Assembly: GCA_003221895.1 (NCBI GenBank)
Contig: QHUJ01000119.1
Coordinates: forward strand, 62,001 to 126,000
Source: Gemmatimonadota bacterium
Lineage (GTDB): Bacteria > Gemmatimonadota > Gemmatimonadetes > Gemmatimonadales > GWC2-71-9
Length of the DNA stretch: 64,000 nt
Direction of reading: 5' to 3'
In this document: positions 27,719 through 38,091 of the stretch, in pieces
How the letters are laid out: each line of letters begins with the position of its first letter
How positions within the stretch are numbered: position 1 is the first letter of the stretch
Position numbers and translations under genes: made by a program
Notes under the pieces: model-generated
The model's input: the letters and a program-made list of their open reading frames with translations, nothing else
The model's database searches: none
What the model was told of the DNA's origin: nothing

Positions 27719-29712
27719 AAGCCCTTTCGGTCGCCGACGTCCTCAATCGCCTCACTGGTCTTTCGCAGGAGCTCGCCGGGGCGTTTCGCCCCGCCTCGAT
27801 TGTCGAAATCATCGCGCGCACTCTAACGGAGCTGCTCGCGCCCGCCCGCCTGTCGGTCATGCTGCTCGATGTCGACACCAACAGCCTCACCGTCACCTAC
27901 CACAACGGCCCGCGACCCGCGACCACCGATGAGCCGCTGCTGCAGCTCGCGCTGCGGCGCGGGCCGCTGGTGTTCCCCGACCGCGTCGCGCTCCGCGCCG
28001 GCGAGCTGGGCGTGACCGTCGACCGGCCGTCGCCGGCAAGCTGGCTCGGCGTTCCCATCGTCGCCGTATCGCGAATAATCGGCGCCGTCGCCATGGAAGG
28101 AGACCGCACCCACGCGCTGGACGATGACGCGCTGCTGTTCACACGCGCGGTCCTGGCGCAGGCGGGCATCGCCCTCGAGAATGCGCGCCTGGTCGAGCTG
28201 CTCTCGAGCGGCAAGCGGGAGTGGGAGCAGACGGTGGACGCCTTCAATCAGGCGATCTGTTACGTGGACCCGCAGGGCCTGGTCCGCCGCGCCAATCGCG
28301 TCTTCGCCGAGCTGATCAAGCTGCCGGTCACCGCGCTCGCGGGACGCTCCTGGCTCACGCTGTTGCCGCCCGCATGGGCGGAGCCGGTCGCACGGCTTCT
28401 CGCCGCCAGCTCCACCGAGGCAAGCGCGCCGCTCGAGGTCCGTGCCGGCGACCGGATCCTTCTGGTCACCGCCATCCCGTCTGGAGAGCCGGGTGCGGCT
28501 GTGCTCCTGTTCGAGGATCAAACCGAGAAGCGTCGCCTCCAGGACCAGCTCCTGCAATCCGAGAAAATGTCCGCGATCGGCCAGCTCATCGCCGGCGTGG
28601 CGCACGACCTCAACAACCCGCTCGCATCGGTCGTCGGCTTCAGCGATCTCCTGGGGGAAGCGGCCGACGTGCCGCCGCGGCTCGCCGAGCCCCTGGCGGT
28701 GATCCGCCAGGAGGCCGAGCGCGCGTCCGCGATCGTACGCAACCTGCTGTCGTTCGCGCGCCGCCAGGAGGGCGAGCGGCAGCTGCAGTCGATCCGGCCC
28801 ATCCTCGAATCCACCCATCAGCTGCTGAGGAATCAGCTGATGGCTGCGCACATCGAGCTGACGCTGGAATTCGAGCCTGGCCTGCCCGAAGTCGAGGTGC
28901 ACGCCAATCAGATCAAGCAGGTGTTCGTCAACATCATCAACAATGCCGCCCAGGCGATAGCCACCACGCGCGCGAAAGACGGCAACGCGGGGGAGGGAGG
29001 CCGAATCGAGATCATCACGCGCTGCGAACCCGATGGTCTCTCGGTCAACGTCTCGGACAACGGCCCGGGAATACCGGAAGACGTCGCGCAGCACGTGTTC
29101 GAGCCGTTCTTCAGCACCAAGTCGGAAGGGGAAGGTACCGGTCTCGGTCTTTCCATCTGTCTCGGCATTGTGAAAGAGCACGGCGGCAGCATGCGGGTCG
29201 ATCCCGGCGGCGCGGTCAGCGGCCGGGGCGCCACCTTCACCGTCGAGCTCCCGCCGGGCGTGCGGCCGGAATTGAGTCCGCTCGGTCGCACAGGTCAGTC
29301 ACGCGCATCCGCCGAGCCGGCGCCCCCCGAACGGCTGGAGCGACTGCGGGTACTCGTGGTCGATGACGAGCCGCACATCCTCCACTACATGCAGGCCACG
29401 TTGGAAAGCTGGGGTCATGAGGTCGTCGTCGCGCGTGATGGCAGTCAGGCCTTGAAGCGCGCGCTGATGCAGCCGTTCGACATCATCATTTGCGACCTCC
29501 GCATGCCGCGCCTGGGCGGACGCGAGATGTTTCAGACGCTCGCGCGCATGCACCCCACGGTGGCTCAGCGTATCATCTTTGCGACGGGCGACACGGTCCG
29601 CGGCGATACGCTGCAATTCCTCGAAGAGCTGGGCCGTCCCTTCCTGCAAAAGCCCTTCAAACTCGATGCGCTGCGCCGCGTGCTCGCCGGGGTTGTGAAA
29701 GTCCCCGCGTAG
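27715..29712 (+). CDS. hybrid sensor histidine kinase/response regulator (GAF-PAS-HisKA-HATPase-REC)
   Basis: GQLIAGVAHDLNNPLASVVGFSDLL; FVNIINNAAQAI; DNGPGIPEDVAQHVFEPFFSTKSEGEGTGLGLSI; LVVDDEPHILHYMQ...IIICDLRMPRLGG. Confidence 0.95.
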   Translation: MKALSVADVLNRLTGLSQELAGAFRPASIVEIIARTLTELLAPARLSVMLLDVDTNSLTVTYHNGPRPATTDEPLLQLALRRGPLVFPDRVALRAGELGVTVDRPSPASWLGVPIVAVSRIIGAVAMEGDRTHALDDDALLFTRAVLAQAGIALENARLVELLSSGKREWEQTVDAFNQAICYVDPQGLVRRANRVFAELIKLPVTALAGRSWLTLLPPAWAEPVARLLAASSTEASAPLEVRAGDRILLVTAIPSGEPGAAVLLFEDQTEKRRLQDQLLQSEKMSAIGQLIAGVAHDLNNPLASVVGFSDLLGEAADVPPRLAEPLAVIRQEAERASAIVRNLLSFARRQEGERQLQSIRPILESTHQLLRNQLMAAHIELTLEFEPGLPEVEVHANQIKQVFVNIINNAAQAIATTRAKDGNAGEGGRIEIITRCEPDGLSVNVSDNGPGIPEDVAQHVFEPFFSTKSEGEGTGLGLSICLGIVKEHGGSMRVDPGGAVSGRGATFTVELPPGVRPELSPLGRTGQSRASAEPAPPERLERLRVLVVDDEPHILHYMQATLESWGHEVVVARDGSQALKRALMQPFDIIICDLRMPRLGGREMFQTLARMHPTVAQRIIFATGDTVRGDTLQFLEELGRPFLQKPFKLDALRRVLAGVVKVPA

Positions 29713-29741
29713 CGACGGCGCGCGGGAGGGGGGGGGCACCG

Positions 29742-30773
29742 ATGCGGGTGTTGCAGGTCGACTCCGGCCGCGAGTGGCGCGGCGGCCAAAACCAGGTCTG
29801 GTTGCTGTGCCGCGAGCTCGCTCGCCATCCAGACGTCGAGGAGACCCTCGTGACCAGGCAGGAAAGTGAGCTGGCGCGGCGCGCCACAGCCGCAGGTGTG
29901 CCCGTACAGGGCACCGCCTGGGACATCGGACTCGACCCGCGCGCCTGGTGGCTCCTGCGGCGCACGATTGCCGCCTTTCAACCCGACGTCATTCATGCGC
30001 ACGACAGCCACGCGCTGACGCTGGCAGCCACCGTGGCCATGGGCCGGAGGCTCGTCGCGACGCGCCGCGTGGACTTTCACGTCGGCCGCTTCGGCGCGTG
30101 GCGGCGGCCCGACCGCATCATCGCCGTGTCGGCCGCGGTGAAGAACGTGCTCACGCGCGACGGCATCGCGCCCGACGCGATTGTGGTGGTGCCGGACGGG
30201 GTCGATCCCGATGAGGTGCGCCGCGCGTCGGCTCCTCCGATCGGCATGCGCGGGCGGCTGGGACTTCCCGACAGGACCCCGCTCGCCGTCAACGCCGCGG
30301 CGCTGGTAGATCACAAAGACCAGCGCACGCTGATTCGCGCAGCCGCTTACGCGCGCCGGCTCGAGCCGTCACTCCACTGGGTCATTGCCGGCGACGGGCC
30401 GTTGCGCGCGAAGTTGACCGCCGAGATTTCGCGACTTCAGCTCGCGGATCGCGTGCATCTCGTGGGGTATGTCGACCCCGTTGACGCCTTGATCGCGGAA
30501 GCCGATGTGTTCGTGATGTCGTCGAAAGAGGAGGGATTCGGCAGCGTCATCCTGAACGCGCTGGCCCTCGGCCGGCCGGTGGTCGCGACCGAGGCGGGCG
30601 GGATTCCCGACATCCTGCCCGCCGAGGTGCTCGTGCCGGTCGGCGGCGCCGAGGCGCTAGCGCAGCGTGTGGTGGAGATGGTGCGGCGCCCCACCGCTCT
30701 TCCCTTCCCCGAGCGCTTCAGCGCGACCGTGGTGGCACGCGAAGTCTTGGAAGTCTACAAGGCACTCTCCTAG
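29742..30773 (+). CDS. glycosyltransferase family 4
   Basis: DVIHAHDSHALTLA, GRLGLPDRTPLAVNAAALVDHKDQRTLIRAA, MSSKEEGFGSVILNALALGRPVVATEAGGIPDIL. Confidence 0.92.
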   Translation: MRVLQVDSGREWRGGQNQVWLLCRELARHPDVEETLVTRQESELARRATAAGVPVQGTAWDIGLDPRAWWLLRRTIAAFQPDVIHAHDSHALTLAATVAMGRRLVATRRVDFHVGRFGAWRRPDRIIAVSAAVKNVLTRDGIAPDAIVVVPDGVDPDEVRRASAPPIGMRGRLGLPDRTPLAVNAAALVDHKDQRTLIRAAAYARRLEPSLHWVIAGDGPLRAKLTAEISRLQLADRVHLVGYVDPVDALIAEADVFVMSSKEEGFGSVILNALALGRPVVATEAGGIPDILPAEVLVPVGGAEALAQRVVEMVRRPTALPFPERFSATVVAREVLEVYKALS

Positions 30774-30783
30774 ATTCAGGGCC

Positions 30784-32346
30784 ATGATTTACGTCTGCGT
30801 TCCAGTTCACAATGAGGCCAGGACGGTCGGCCTGGTTCTCTGGAAGGTCCGCCAGGTCTTCACGGCGTTCGTGCGTGAATACCAGATCATCGCGTGCGAC
30901 GATGCATCGACCGACGGCACGGCCGACGTGCTTGCTTCCTACGCCCGTGTCCTGCCGTTGACGGTCATCAAGCACCGCAAGAGAGAGGGATACGCGCGCA
31001 CGCTCGAAGAGCTGTTGCGGCTTGCCCTCCAGCGGACCGACCGACCCAAACGCGACTGCGCGATCACGCTGCACGCGGACTTCGTACACGCACCCGAGAC
31101 CATGGATGAGATGGTCAAGCGGATCGAGTCCGGAGCGGATCTCGTGGTCGCCGAGCAAAACCGCGCCCTTGGCACGATCCGCAGCTGGCCGGAGCGCCTC
31201 GCGCGGCAGTGGGCGCCCCGCCTGCTGCGGGTGGGAGGCGCCGTAAAGGACTCCGTCTCCGGCTTCGTTGCGCTGCGGCTGATCGTGCTGCGCCAGGCGA
31301 CCCGGGGTGGCAGCGCCGAGCCGCCGTTGCTCACCACCGAAGGATGGGCGGCGAATGCGGAGCTGCTGGCACGCCTCAGCGTGTACGCCCGGCGCCTGGA
31401 GGTCGTCCCCAGCGCCGCGCGGTACGACCTGCAGCAGCGCCCGTCGCGAGCGAAGCCCTGGCAGCAACTGCTCTCGGCCTGGCGATCGCGCTCCCTCATC
31501 AGTGCCGCCCGGAAGGGCTCGGGCGTCATCGTGCTTGCTCTCCTCGCATCAGGAAACACACTCGCCCAAGACACCGTCTGCACCGGTGTCCCGGCTGGCT
31601 CGTCTACGACCGCTGCGGCGGCGACAGTCGCCGTTGTTCCGATGATCAAACGGACACCCGCCGTGCCGTTCCCCGTCGGTGAGCGGTTGACGTTCAGCGC
31701 GAAGTACGGAGTGTTCAGTGTCGGCACCGCGACAATGGAGGTGATCGGGATCGACACGGTGCACCAGGCAGAGACCGTCCACATCCGGTTCAAGATCACG
31801 GGCGGCGCGCTGTGGTACCACCTCGATCAAACCATCGAGTCCTGGGTGGGACTCTATGATTTCCGGTCGCGGCGTTTCTCAAACATCCAGGATGAGCGTG
31901 GCAAGCACCGTGAGTCGCGGTTCGAGATTTTCCCCGATTCCGGCTTCTATCGCGAAGCGGGACGTGACACGACTGCAGCGACGGTGCAGGACCCGTTGGA
32001 TGATGCCTCGTTCCTGTATTGGATTCGCACGGTGCCGCTCGAGGTTGGCAAACGGTACGAATATGCGCGCTATTTCCGCCCGGACCGCAACCCCGTCATT
32101 ATTGAAGTGCTCGGCCACGACAAGGTGAGTGTGGCCGGCAAGAAGTGGCGCGCGCTCGTCGTGCGCCCCAAGATTCCCCAGGGCCGAGGCATCCTGGCGG
32201 AGAAGTCGGAGACGCGCATCTGGCTCTCCGACGACAAGCAACGGCTGGTGCTCGCGATTCAGTCGAACTTCTCGTTCGGTCAGGTCACGCTGAAGCTCAA
32301 GGACTACGTAGTCCCGGGAGCAGAGGGAGGGGCAGACAAGCAATGA
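30784..32346 (+). CDS. GT2 glycosyltransferase fused in frame to a DUF3108-like domain
   Basis: N-terminus VCVPVHNEARTVGLVLWKVRQV...IIACDDASTDGTADVL...GYARTLEELLR; hydrophobic ARKGSGVIVLALLASGNTLAQ around 31508-31567; C-terminus FPVGERLTFSAKYGVFSVGTATMEV...RIWLSDDKQRLVLAIQSNFSFGQVTLKLKDYV. Confidence 0.82.
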   Translation: MIYVCVPVHNEARTVGLVLWKVRQVFTAFVREYQIIACDDASTDGTADVLASYARVLPLTVIKHRKREGYARTLEELLRLALQRTDRPKRDCAITLHADFVHAPETMDEMVKRIESGADLVVAEQNRALGTIRSWPERLARQWAPRLLRVGGAVKDSVSGFVALRLIVLRQATRGGSAEPPLLTTEGWAANAELLARLSVYARRLEVVPSAARYDLQQRPSRAKPWQQLLSAWRSRSLISAARKGSGVIVLALLASGNTLAQDTVCTGVPAGSSTTAAAATVAVVPMIKRTPAVPFPVGERLTFSAKYGVFSVGTATMEVIGIDTVHQAETVHIRFKITGGALWYHLDQTIESWVGLYDFRSRRFSNIQDERGKHRESRFEIFPDSGFYREAGRDTTAATVQDPLDDASFLYWIRTVPLEVGKRYEYARYFRPDRNPVIIEVLGHDKVSVAGKKWRALVVRPKIPQGRGILAEKSETRIWLSDDKQRLVLAIQSNFSFGQVTLKLKDYVVPGAEGGADKQ

Positions 32347-33302
32347 CCGAGTACCGCGAAGCCGACTTCTCCCGCCTCAAGACCGTCCCGATTGCCAAAC
32401 GCCCCAACAAAGTCGACGCTACCCTGCTCGCCAAGCCGCCCCTGCCCTCCGACCGCTCGTTCCGCGCCTTCATCGATGCGCTGCCGTCGATCCTCGCCGC
32501 AGAGGACCTGCGCTACGTCGTCGACCAGATCGTGGCCGCCGCCGGACGGCGCGGGATCCTGGCGATGCTCGGCGGCCACGTGATCAAGGTCGGGCTCGCA
32601 CCCTTGCTCATCGCGTTGATGCGCCGCCGCGCGATTACCATCGTGGCGATGAACGGCAGCGCCGCGATCCACGACTTTGAGCTCGCCGCCTACGGCGGCA
32701 CAAGTGAAGACGTCGCGGCCGGGTTGAGTGACGGAACGTTCGGCATGGCGGAAGAGACCGGCCGCGAGATGAACGCGGCATTGGCGCGCGGCGTCAAGAC
32801 GCAGCAGGGCGCCGGTGAAGCGCTCGCCGACTACCTGAGCTCGCGGCAGGATCTCCCGGGGAAAGATGTCTCCGTGCTGCTCGCGTGCGCGGAGCTGGGT
32901 GTTCCGGTTACGGTGCATGCGGCGATCGGCGCCGAAATCATTCATCAGCATCCCAGCGCCGACGGCGCGGTACTCGGCGCGACCAGCCACCGCGATTTCA
33001 AGCGGCTCGCCGGCGCGCTCCCCGATGTCGACGGCGGCGGCGTCGTACTCAACCTCGGCAGCGCCGTCGTCATGCCCGAAGTTTTCCTCAAGGCGCTGAC
33101 CGTCGCGCGGAACCTCAACGGCGGGCGTCCCAAAAACTTCACCGCGTGCGACTGCGACATGCAGCGCCACTATCGGCCCCGCGTGAATGTGGTCGAGCGA
33201 CCGACGCTCGCGGGCGGGCGTGGCATTCAGCTCACCGGTCACCACGAGATTCTGTTGCCGCTGTTAGCGTGGTCGGTGCTGTCGCGCCTGGACGGGAAGT
33301 AG
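32343..33302 (+). CDS. conserved hypothetical, possibly deoxyhypusine-synthase-like
   Basis: MLGGHVIKVGLAPLLIALMRRRAITIVAMNGSAAIHDFELAAYGGTSEDV; GRPKNFTACDCDMQRHYRPRVNVVERP. Confidence 0.5.
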   Translation: MTEYREADFSRLKTVPIAKRPNKVDATLLAKPPLPSDRSFRAFIDALPSILAAEDLRYVVDQIVAAAGRRGILAMLGGHVIKVGLAPLLIALMRRRAITIVAMNGSAAIHDFELAAYGGTSEDVAAGLSDGTFGMAEETGREMNAALARGVKTQQGAGEALADYLSSRQDLPGKDVSVLLACAELGVPVTVHAAIGAEIIHQHPSADGAVLGATSHRDFKRLAGALPDVDGGGVVLNLGSAVVMPEVFLKALTVARNLNGGRPKNFTACDCDMQRHYRPRVNVVERPTLAGGRGIQLTGHHEILLPLLAWSVLSRLDGK

Positions 33303-33310
33303 GGTAGTCC

Positions 33311-33772
33311 ATGCGGCTCCGCGCCCGTGCCGTCATCGTGATGGTGCTGATCAGCGGATGCGTTACGCGAACCGTCAAGCAGGGACAGGCGATCGAGGTG
33401 GCCGGTAACGGACGACCCGGCGACGTCGAGGCGGTGGTAAGGCTCGCGATCGCACTCGACGCAACCGGCGATCGGGGTGCCGACACGTTGTACACGCCGG
33501 AGGCAATCGTCATCAGAAATGCGCGGGGGCGGCTGGCCGCGCCGCGCTTCGCCGGGATCACGAGCACGACCGGGGCGGGCCGCGTGACGATCACGGCGGC
33601 AACCGCGAATGTCGAAGGGCGCTTCGCCTGGGTGCTAGTGGATTACAACTGGCTCAACCCGACCGAACGCCGGGAGGAAGCCGGCCGGGCGACATTCATC
33701 TGTGAACGGCGAGGAGAGAACTGGAAGATTGCGCATGCGCACTCGAGCCAGCCCCTCCCGTGGGAGCCTTAG
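33311..33772 (+). CDS. SnoaL/NTF2-like lipoprotein
   Basis: Lipobox VMVLISGC; RATFICERRGENWKIAHAHSS C-terminal pattern. Confidence 0.6.
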   Translation: MRLRARAVIVMVLISGCVTRTVKQGQAIEVAGNGRPGDVEAVVRLAIALDATGDRGADTLYTPEAIVIRNARGRLAAPRFAGITSTTGAGRVTITAATANVEGRFAWVLVDYNWLNPTERREEAGRATFICERRGENWKIAHAHSSQPLPWEP

Positions 33773-33987
33773 GACGCGTCCGCGCGGCCTTTGATCATGT
33801 CGCGAACGCGGTCAGCCGTGGACGGGCTGAGGATGCGTAGCGCCATATAGAAGAAGAAGCCGATGACTGCCAACGTGAGGACCGTCATCGCGATGCCAAA
33901 GAGGCTGCCAATGATCCCAAACACAAGTTTGAGAGCGAGCCAGGCCACAATGGCGAGCAGCGCGAACCCGAGAATGCTCCGGAACAT
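33769..33987 (-). CDS. small two-helix membrane protein
   Basis: 72 aa, hydrophobic segments LGFALLAIVAWLALKLVFGIIGSLFGIAMTVLTLAVIGFFFYMAL. Confidence 0.5.
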   Translation of the reverse strand: MFRSILGFALLAIVAWLALKLVFGIIGSLFGIAMTVLTLAVIGFFFYMALRILSPSTADRVRDMIKGRADAS

Positions 33988-34030
33988 GATACCCTCCGTG
34001 GTGTCCGGTGCGTCTGCAGCGTACGCCTAA

Positions 34031-35137
34031 ATGTCGCACAAAGTTTCGTCCTGTGAAGTGTTGGTGGCCGGCGGCGGCATCATCGGCTCGGCCTGCGCCC
34101 GCGCCGCGGCGGCGCGCGGACTTCGCGTCATCATCTGCGAGCCCGGCCCCGACCCCACCGCTGCGTCGGCAGCGTCCGCCGGTATCCTGGCTCCGCAGAT
34201 CGAAAGCACCGACGAGAGCCTGCGGGCTCTGGGACTGCGCGCCCGTGAGCTCTACGACACGCTCGCCGGTAGCCTCGCCGAAACGACGGGAATCGACATC
34301 GGGCTGTGGCGCGACGGCGTCGCGTCGCTCGCGTTCACGGAGCCCGAGGCGCAGCGGTTGCGCGACGCCGTCGCGCACCAGCGGCAAGCCGGGCTGAGGT
34401 GCGACTGGCTCGAAGCCGCCGATGTTGCAGAACGGTTCCCCGCGGCCGCGCCGTGCATGGGTGCGCTGTTTGCGCCGGAGGATGGCGCCGTGGACGCGCC
34501 TGCGTTGACCCGCGCGCTGCGGGACGACGCGAAACGCCTGGGCGCGCGGACCATGGCGACGCGCGTGAACCGCATCACCACGATTCTTGGTCGGGCAACC
34601 GGCGTCGAGATTCCCGCGGGCAAGATCAAAGCGGAGCACGTCGTCATCGCCGCAGGCGCGTGGTCGCCGCAGATCGACCACTTGCCCCGGCATCTTCCGG
34701 TGGAGCCGGTGCGCGGACAGATGGCGGCTGCGCCCTGGCCCATGACGATGCCTCGCACCGTGCTCTACTATGACCATGCGTACGTGCTGGCCCGCGGTGG
34801 GGAGGCATTGTTCGGCAGCACGATGGAGCACGTCGGCTTTCATGGCGGCGTGACCGAGACGGGCATCGCGCAAATCGTGGCTGCCGCGCAGCGGCTGCTG
34901 CCCAGCCTGCCGGCGACTCCCACGCGCGCCTGGTCTGGACTGCGTCCCCTCACGCCCGATGGCCGCCCCATCGTCGGCCCCGACCCCGATGTGCGCGGTC
35001 TGTGGTACGCGACTGGTCACGGCCGCAATGGGGTGCTGCTCGCCGGCCTGACCGGGGACATCATCGCAAGCCTCATCACGACAGGGGCCTCCGAGATAGA
35101 GATTGCTTCGCTGGCCCCGGAGCGTTTTAGTTCATAA
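34031..35137 (+). CDS. FAD-dependent oxidoreductase, glycine oxidase ThiO-like
   Basis: VLVAGGGIIGSACARAAAARGLRVIICE, SAASAGILAPQIE, GLRPLTPDGRPIVGPDPDVRGLWYATGHGRNGVLLAG. Confidence 0.85.
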   Translation: MSHKVSSCEVLVAGGGIIGSACARAAAARGLRVIICEPGPDPTAASAASAGILAPQIESTDESLRALGLRARELYDTLAGSLAETTGIDIGLWRDGVASLAFTEPEAQRLRDAVAHQRQAGLRCDWLEAADVAERFPAAAPCMGALFAPEDGAVDAPALTRALRDDAKRLGARTMATRVNRITTILGRATGVEIPAGKIKAEHVVIAAGAWSPQIDHLPRHLPVEPVRGQMAAAPWPMTMPRTVLYYDHAYVLARGGEALFGSTMEHVGFHGGVTETGIAQIVAAAQRLLPSLPATPTRAWSGLRPLTPDGRPIVGPDPDVRGLWYATGHGRNGVLLAGLTGDIIASLITTGASEIEIASLAPERFSS

Positions 35138-36139
35138 ATGTTTCGCAGTTGTGCGTTTTGTAACACGCCGTTTGACGGTGATGGTGGCCCTTCAGGCCTG
35201 GGCGTCGGACGCCGCATCGCATTCGATGAGTGGAAAGGCCGGCTGTGGGTCGTCTGCCCGCGCTGTAGTCGCTGGAATCTCACGCCATTTGACGACCGTC
35301 TCGAGCGCATCGAGGCAGTGGCCCGCGCGGCGCAATCGGGCCGCGTCGCCGCATCCACCGACCAGGTCGCGCTGATCCGCTGGGAGCGGTACGACCTCGT
35401 GCGCGTGGGCAAACCGCTCCGCGTCGAGCTGGCGACGTGGCGCTACGGCGAGCGGCTGCGCAACCGGCAACGCGAGCGGATGAAGGTCGTCGTGCCGCTC
35501 ACGGTCGCTGCCATTGGCCTCGGCATTGCGGCCAACGTGGCCGCGGGCGGCGGATTCGGCGTGATCGTGTGGAACATCCATCGGGCCGTTGACTGGGTGT
35601 ACCTGCGGATCGTGGGCAGCCGCAAAGTCTCGCTGATCGAGTCTCCCATTTGCACCCACTGCGGCAGCATCATGCAGCTGCGCGCGCGCCATGTGCAGCA
35701 CGCGCGCATCGTGCCTGACGCGCACGCCGATATGGGTGTGTTATTGAGCTGCCCGCGCTGCCATCAGGAGGGCGCGCAGCTCACAGGGATCGAAGCAGTC
35801 CAGGTGCTGCGGCAGGGCCTGACGTACCTGAACCTGGCGCGCGGCGGCCGCCGCCGCGCCGAGGACGCGGCGCGTGAGGTCGACAGAGTCGGTGGCCCCG
35901 ACCATCTCGTCCGCGAGATTGCCCGGCGCGAGCTGCCGTTGCGGGCCCTGCGGCCGGAGCGAGGACTCGCGCTCGAAATGGCGGTTGATGAGCGCGCAGA
36001 GGTCGAAGAGCTCGAGCGGCAGTGGCGCGAGGCCGAGGAAATCGCCGAAATCGCCGACGGCACACTCGGGTCGTCGACGCTGGTCGAGGAGGAGTTGCGT
36101 CGGCTGAAAAACCGCGACGGAGATCAACCGTCTGGTTGA
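35138..36139 (+). CDS. zinc-ribbon membrane protein of unknown function
   Basis: CAFCNTPF...CPRCSRW and CTHCGS...CPRCHQ pairs with a hydrophobic stretch [29 protein letters not shown]. Confidence 0.5.
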   Translation: MFRSCAFCNTPFDGDGGPSGLGVGRRIAFDEWKGRLWVVCPRCSRWNLTPFDDRLERIEAVARAAQSGRVAASTDQVALIRWERYDLVRVGKPLRVELATWRYGERLRNRQRERMKVVVPLTVAAIGLGIAANVAAGGGFGVIVWNIHRAVDWVYLRIVGSRKVSLIESPICTHCGSIMQLRARHVQHARIVPDAHADMGVLLSCPRCHQEGAQLTGIEAVQVLRQGLTYLNLARGGRRRAEDAAREVDRVGGPDHLVREIARRELPLRALRPERGLALEMAVDERAEVEELERQWREAEEIAEIADGTLGSSTLVEEELRRLKNRDGDQPSG

Positions 36140-36185
36140 ATTTTGGCCTACCCCGGCTCTTAAGCTCAGGCTATCTTCGAGTTCC

Positions 36186-37097
36186 ATGGCTGCGCCTCTC
36201 ATCCAGATCCTCCCTCCACCATCTCGCCAGCCGGTAGAGCCAGCCCGCAAGCCGCCCTGGCTGAAGGTGAAGGCGCCCGGTGGCCCGAACTACGTGGCCC
36301 TCAAGCACATGATGCGCGACCTCAAGCTCCACACCGTCTGCGAGGAGGCGCACTGCCCGAACATCGGCGAATGCTGGGAGCATCACGCCGCCACATTCAT
36401 GATCCTGGGCGACGTGTGCACGCGCAACTGTGCGTACTGCGCGGTCGCGCACGGCACACCGGCGCCGCTCGATGTCGCGGAGCCACAGCGGCTCGCGGGC
36501 GCGGTGGCGCAGATGGGACTCAAGCATGTCGTGATTACGAGCGTGGATCGCGATGACCTGCCGAACGGCGGTGCCGAGGTTTTCGCGGCGTGCATCGAGG
36601 AGATCCGCCGCCTGATGCCGCAGACCTCGATCGAAGTCCTGATCCCCGACTTCAAAGGCGATCTTGATGCGCTCCGCATCATCGTCGACGCCCGGCCCGA
36701 TATCCTGAATCACAATCTCGAGACCATTGCACGGCTGTATCGCATCGCGCGGCCCGGTGGCCGGTACGCGCGCGCGTTGGAGCTGCTCAAGCGGGCGAAG
36801 GAGATGAATCCCGAGCTGCTCACCAAATCGGGACTCATGTGCGGATTGGGGGAGGAGTGGGACGAGCTGCTCGCGTCGATTCGTGACTTGCGCGCGCAGG
36901 GAGTGGACATCATCACGCTGGGACAGTACCTGCGTCCATCCGATCAACATCTGCCGATCGCCCGGTGGTACACGCCCGACGAATTTGCCGACCTGAAGCG
37001 GTACGGGATGTCGCTCGGCTTCCGTCACGTTGAATCGGGCCCACTGGTTCGCTCGAGCTACCATGCATGGGAGCAGATCGAGGCCGCCACGACATGA
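36186..37097 (+). CDS. lipA: lipoyl synthase
   Basis: [75 protein letters not shown]. Confidence 0.97.
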   Translation: MAAPLIQILPPPSRQPVEPARKPPWLKVKAPGGPNYVALKHMMRDLKLHTVCEEAHCPNIGECWEHHAATFMILGDVCTRNCAYCAVAHGTPAPLDVAEPQRLAGAVAQMGLKHVVITSVDRDDLPNGGAEVFAACIEEIRRLMPQTSIEVLIPDFKGDLDALRIIVDARPDILNHNLETIARLYRIARPGGRYARALELLKRAKEMNPELLTKSGLMCGLGEEWDELLASIRDLRAQGVDIITLGQYLRPSDQHLPIARWYTPDEFADLKRYGMSLGFRHVESGPLVRSSYHAWEQIEAATT

Positions 37098-38089
37098 CCG
37101 CTACCGCCAGATCCCCCAAGGACACCGCGCAGACCGAGCTGCACCTCAAGATGCTGCGGCAGATGTTGCTCATCCGTCGCTTCGAGGAGAAGGCGGCCGA
37201 AGCCTACGCACTCGGCAAGATCGGTGGCTTCTGCCATCTCTACATCGGGCAGGAAGCGGTCGCCGTGGGTGCGATCGCGGCCTTGCGGGATGACGACTAC
37301 GTCATCAGCTCATATCGCGAGCACGGCCAGGCGCTGGTCAAGGGGATTTCGCCGAGCGCCGTGATGGCCGAGTTGTTCGGCAAGGCGACGGGTTGCTCGA
37401 AGGGCAAGGGCGGCTCGATGCATCTCTTCGACGCGAAGCGTGGTTTCATGGGTGGTCACGCCATCGTCGGTGGCCACATTCCCCTCGCCGCCGGCCTCGC
37501 GTTCGCCAGCAAATATCAGAGCCAGGGCAAGGTCTGCGTGTGTTTCTTCGGTGAAGCCGCGGTCAACATCGGCGCCTTCCACGAAACGCTGAACATGGCG
37601 TCGGTTTGGAAGTTGCCCGTGATCTTCCTGTGCGAAAACAACCGCTACGGCATGGGCACCGCGTTCGAGCGGGTCGCCGCGGTCACCGACATCGTCGAGC
37701 ATGCGTGCAGCTATGACATGGCTGCCGAGCTGGTGGACGGCATGAACGCGCTCACGGTCTACGACGCGACGCGGCGGGCGGTGGAGCGTGCGCGCAAACA
37801 GAGCCACCCCACGCTGCTCGAGGTCCGCACCTATCGCTACATGGGTCACTCGATGTCGGACCCGCTCCACGGCGTATATCGCACCAAAGACGAGGTCGAG
37901 GAGCAGAAGGCGCGCGATCCGATCACGCACCTCGCGGGCAAGCTCAAAGAGGACGGTGTGATCGACCAGGCAGCGCTCGACGCCATGGATGCCGAGCTCC
38001 ACGCCGAGGTCGAGCAGGCCGTGAAGTTCGCCGATGAGAGTCCGGACCCCGACCCGGCCGAGCTGTTCACCGACGTGCTGGTCGACTGA
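37094..38089 (+). CDS. pdhA: pyruvate dehydrogenase E1 component subunit alpha
   Basis: [58 protein letters not shown]. Confidence 0.96.
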   Translation: MTATARSPKDTAQTELHLKMLRQMLLIRRFEEKAAEAYALGKIGGFCHLYIGQEAVAVGAIAALRDDDYVISSYREHGQALVKGISPSAVMAELFGKATGCSKGKGGSMHLFDAKRGFMGGHAIVGGHIPLAAGLAFASKYQSQGKVCVCFFGEAAVNIGAFHETLNMASVWKLPVIFLCENNRYGMGTAFERVAAVTDIVEHACSYDMAAELVDGMNALTVYDATRRAVERARKQSHPTLLEVRTYRYMGHSMSDPLHGVYRTKDEVEEQKARDPITHLAGKLKEDGVIDQAALDAMDAELHAEVEQAVKFADESPDPDPAELFTDVLVD

Positions 38090-38091
38090 CG

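Noticed and set aside
27823-29181. 452-aa minus-strand ORF inside the histidine kinase gene
   Set aside because: Low-complexity translation without domain signatures; complementary to a confident multi-domain kinase.
32318-32345. GGGAGCAGAGGGAGGGGCAGACAAG at the end of the DUF3108-like domain as a heptamer array
   Set aside because: Only weak periodicity; likely chance purine bias.
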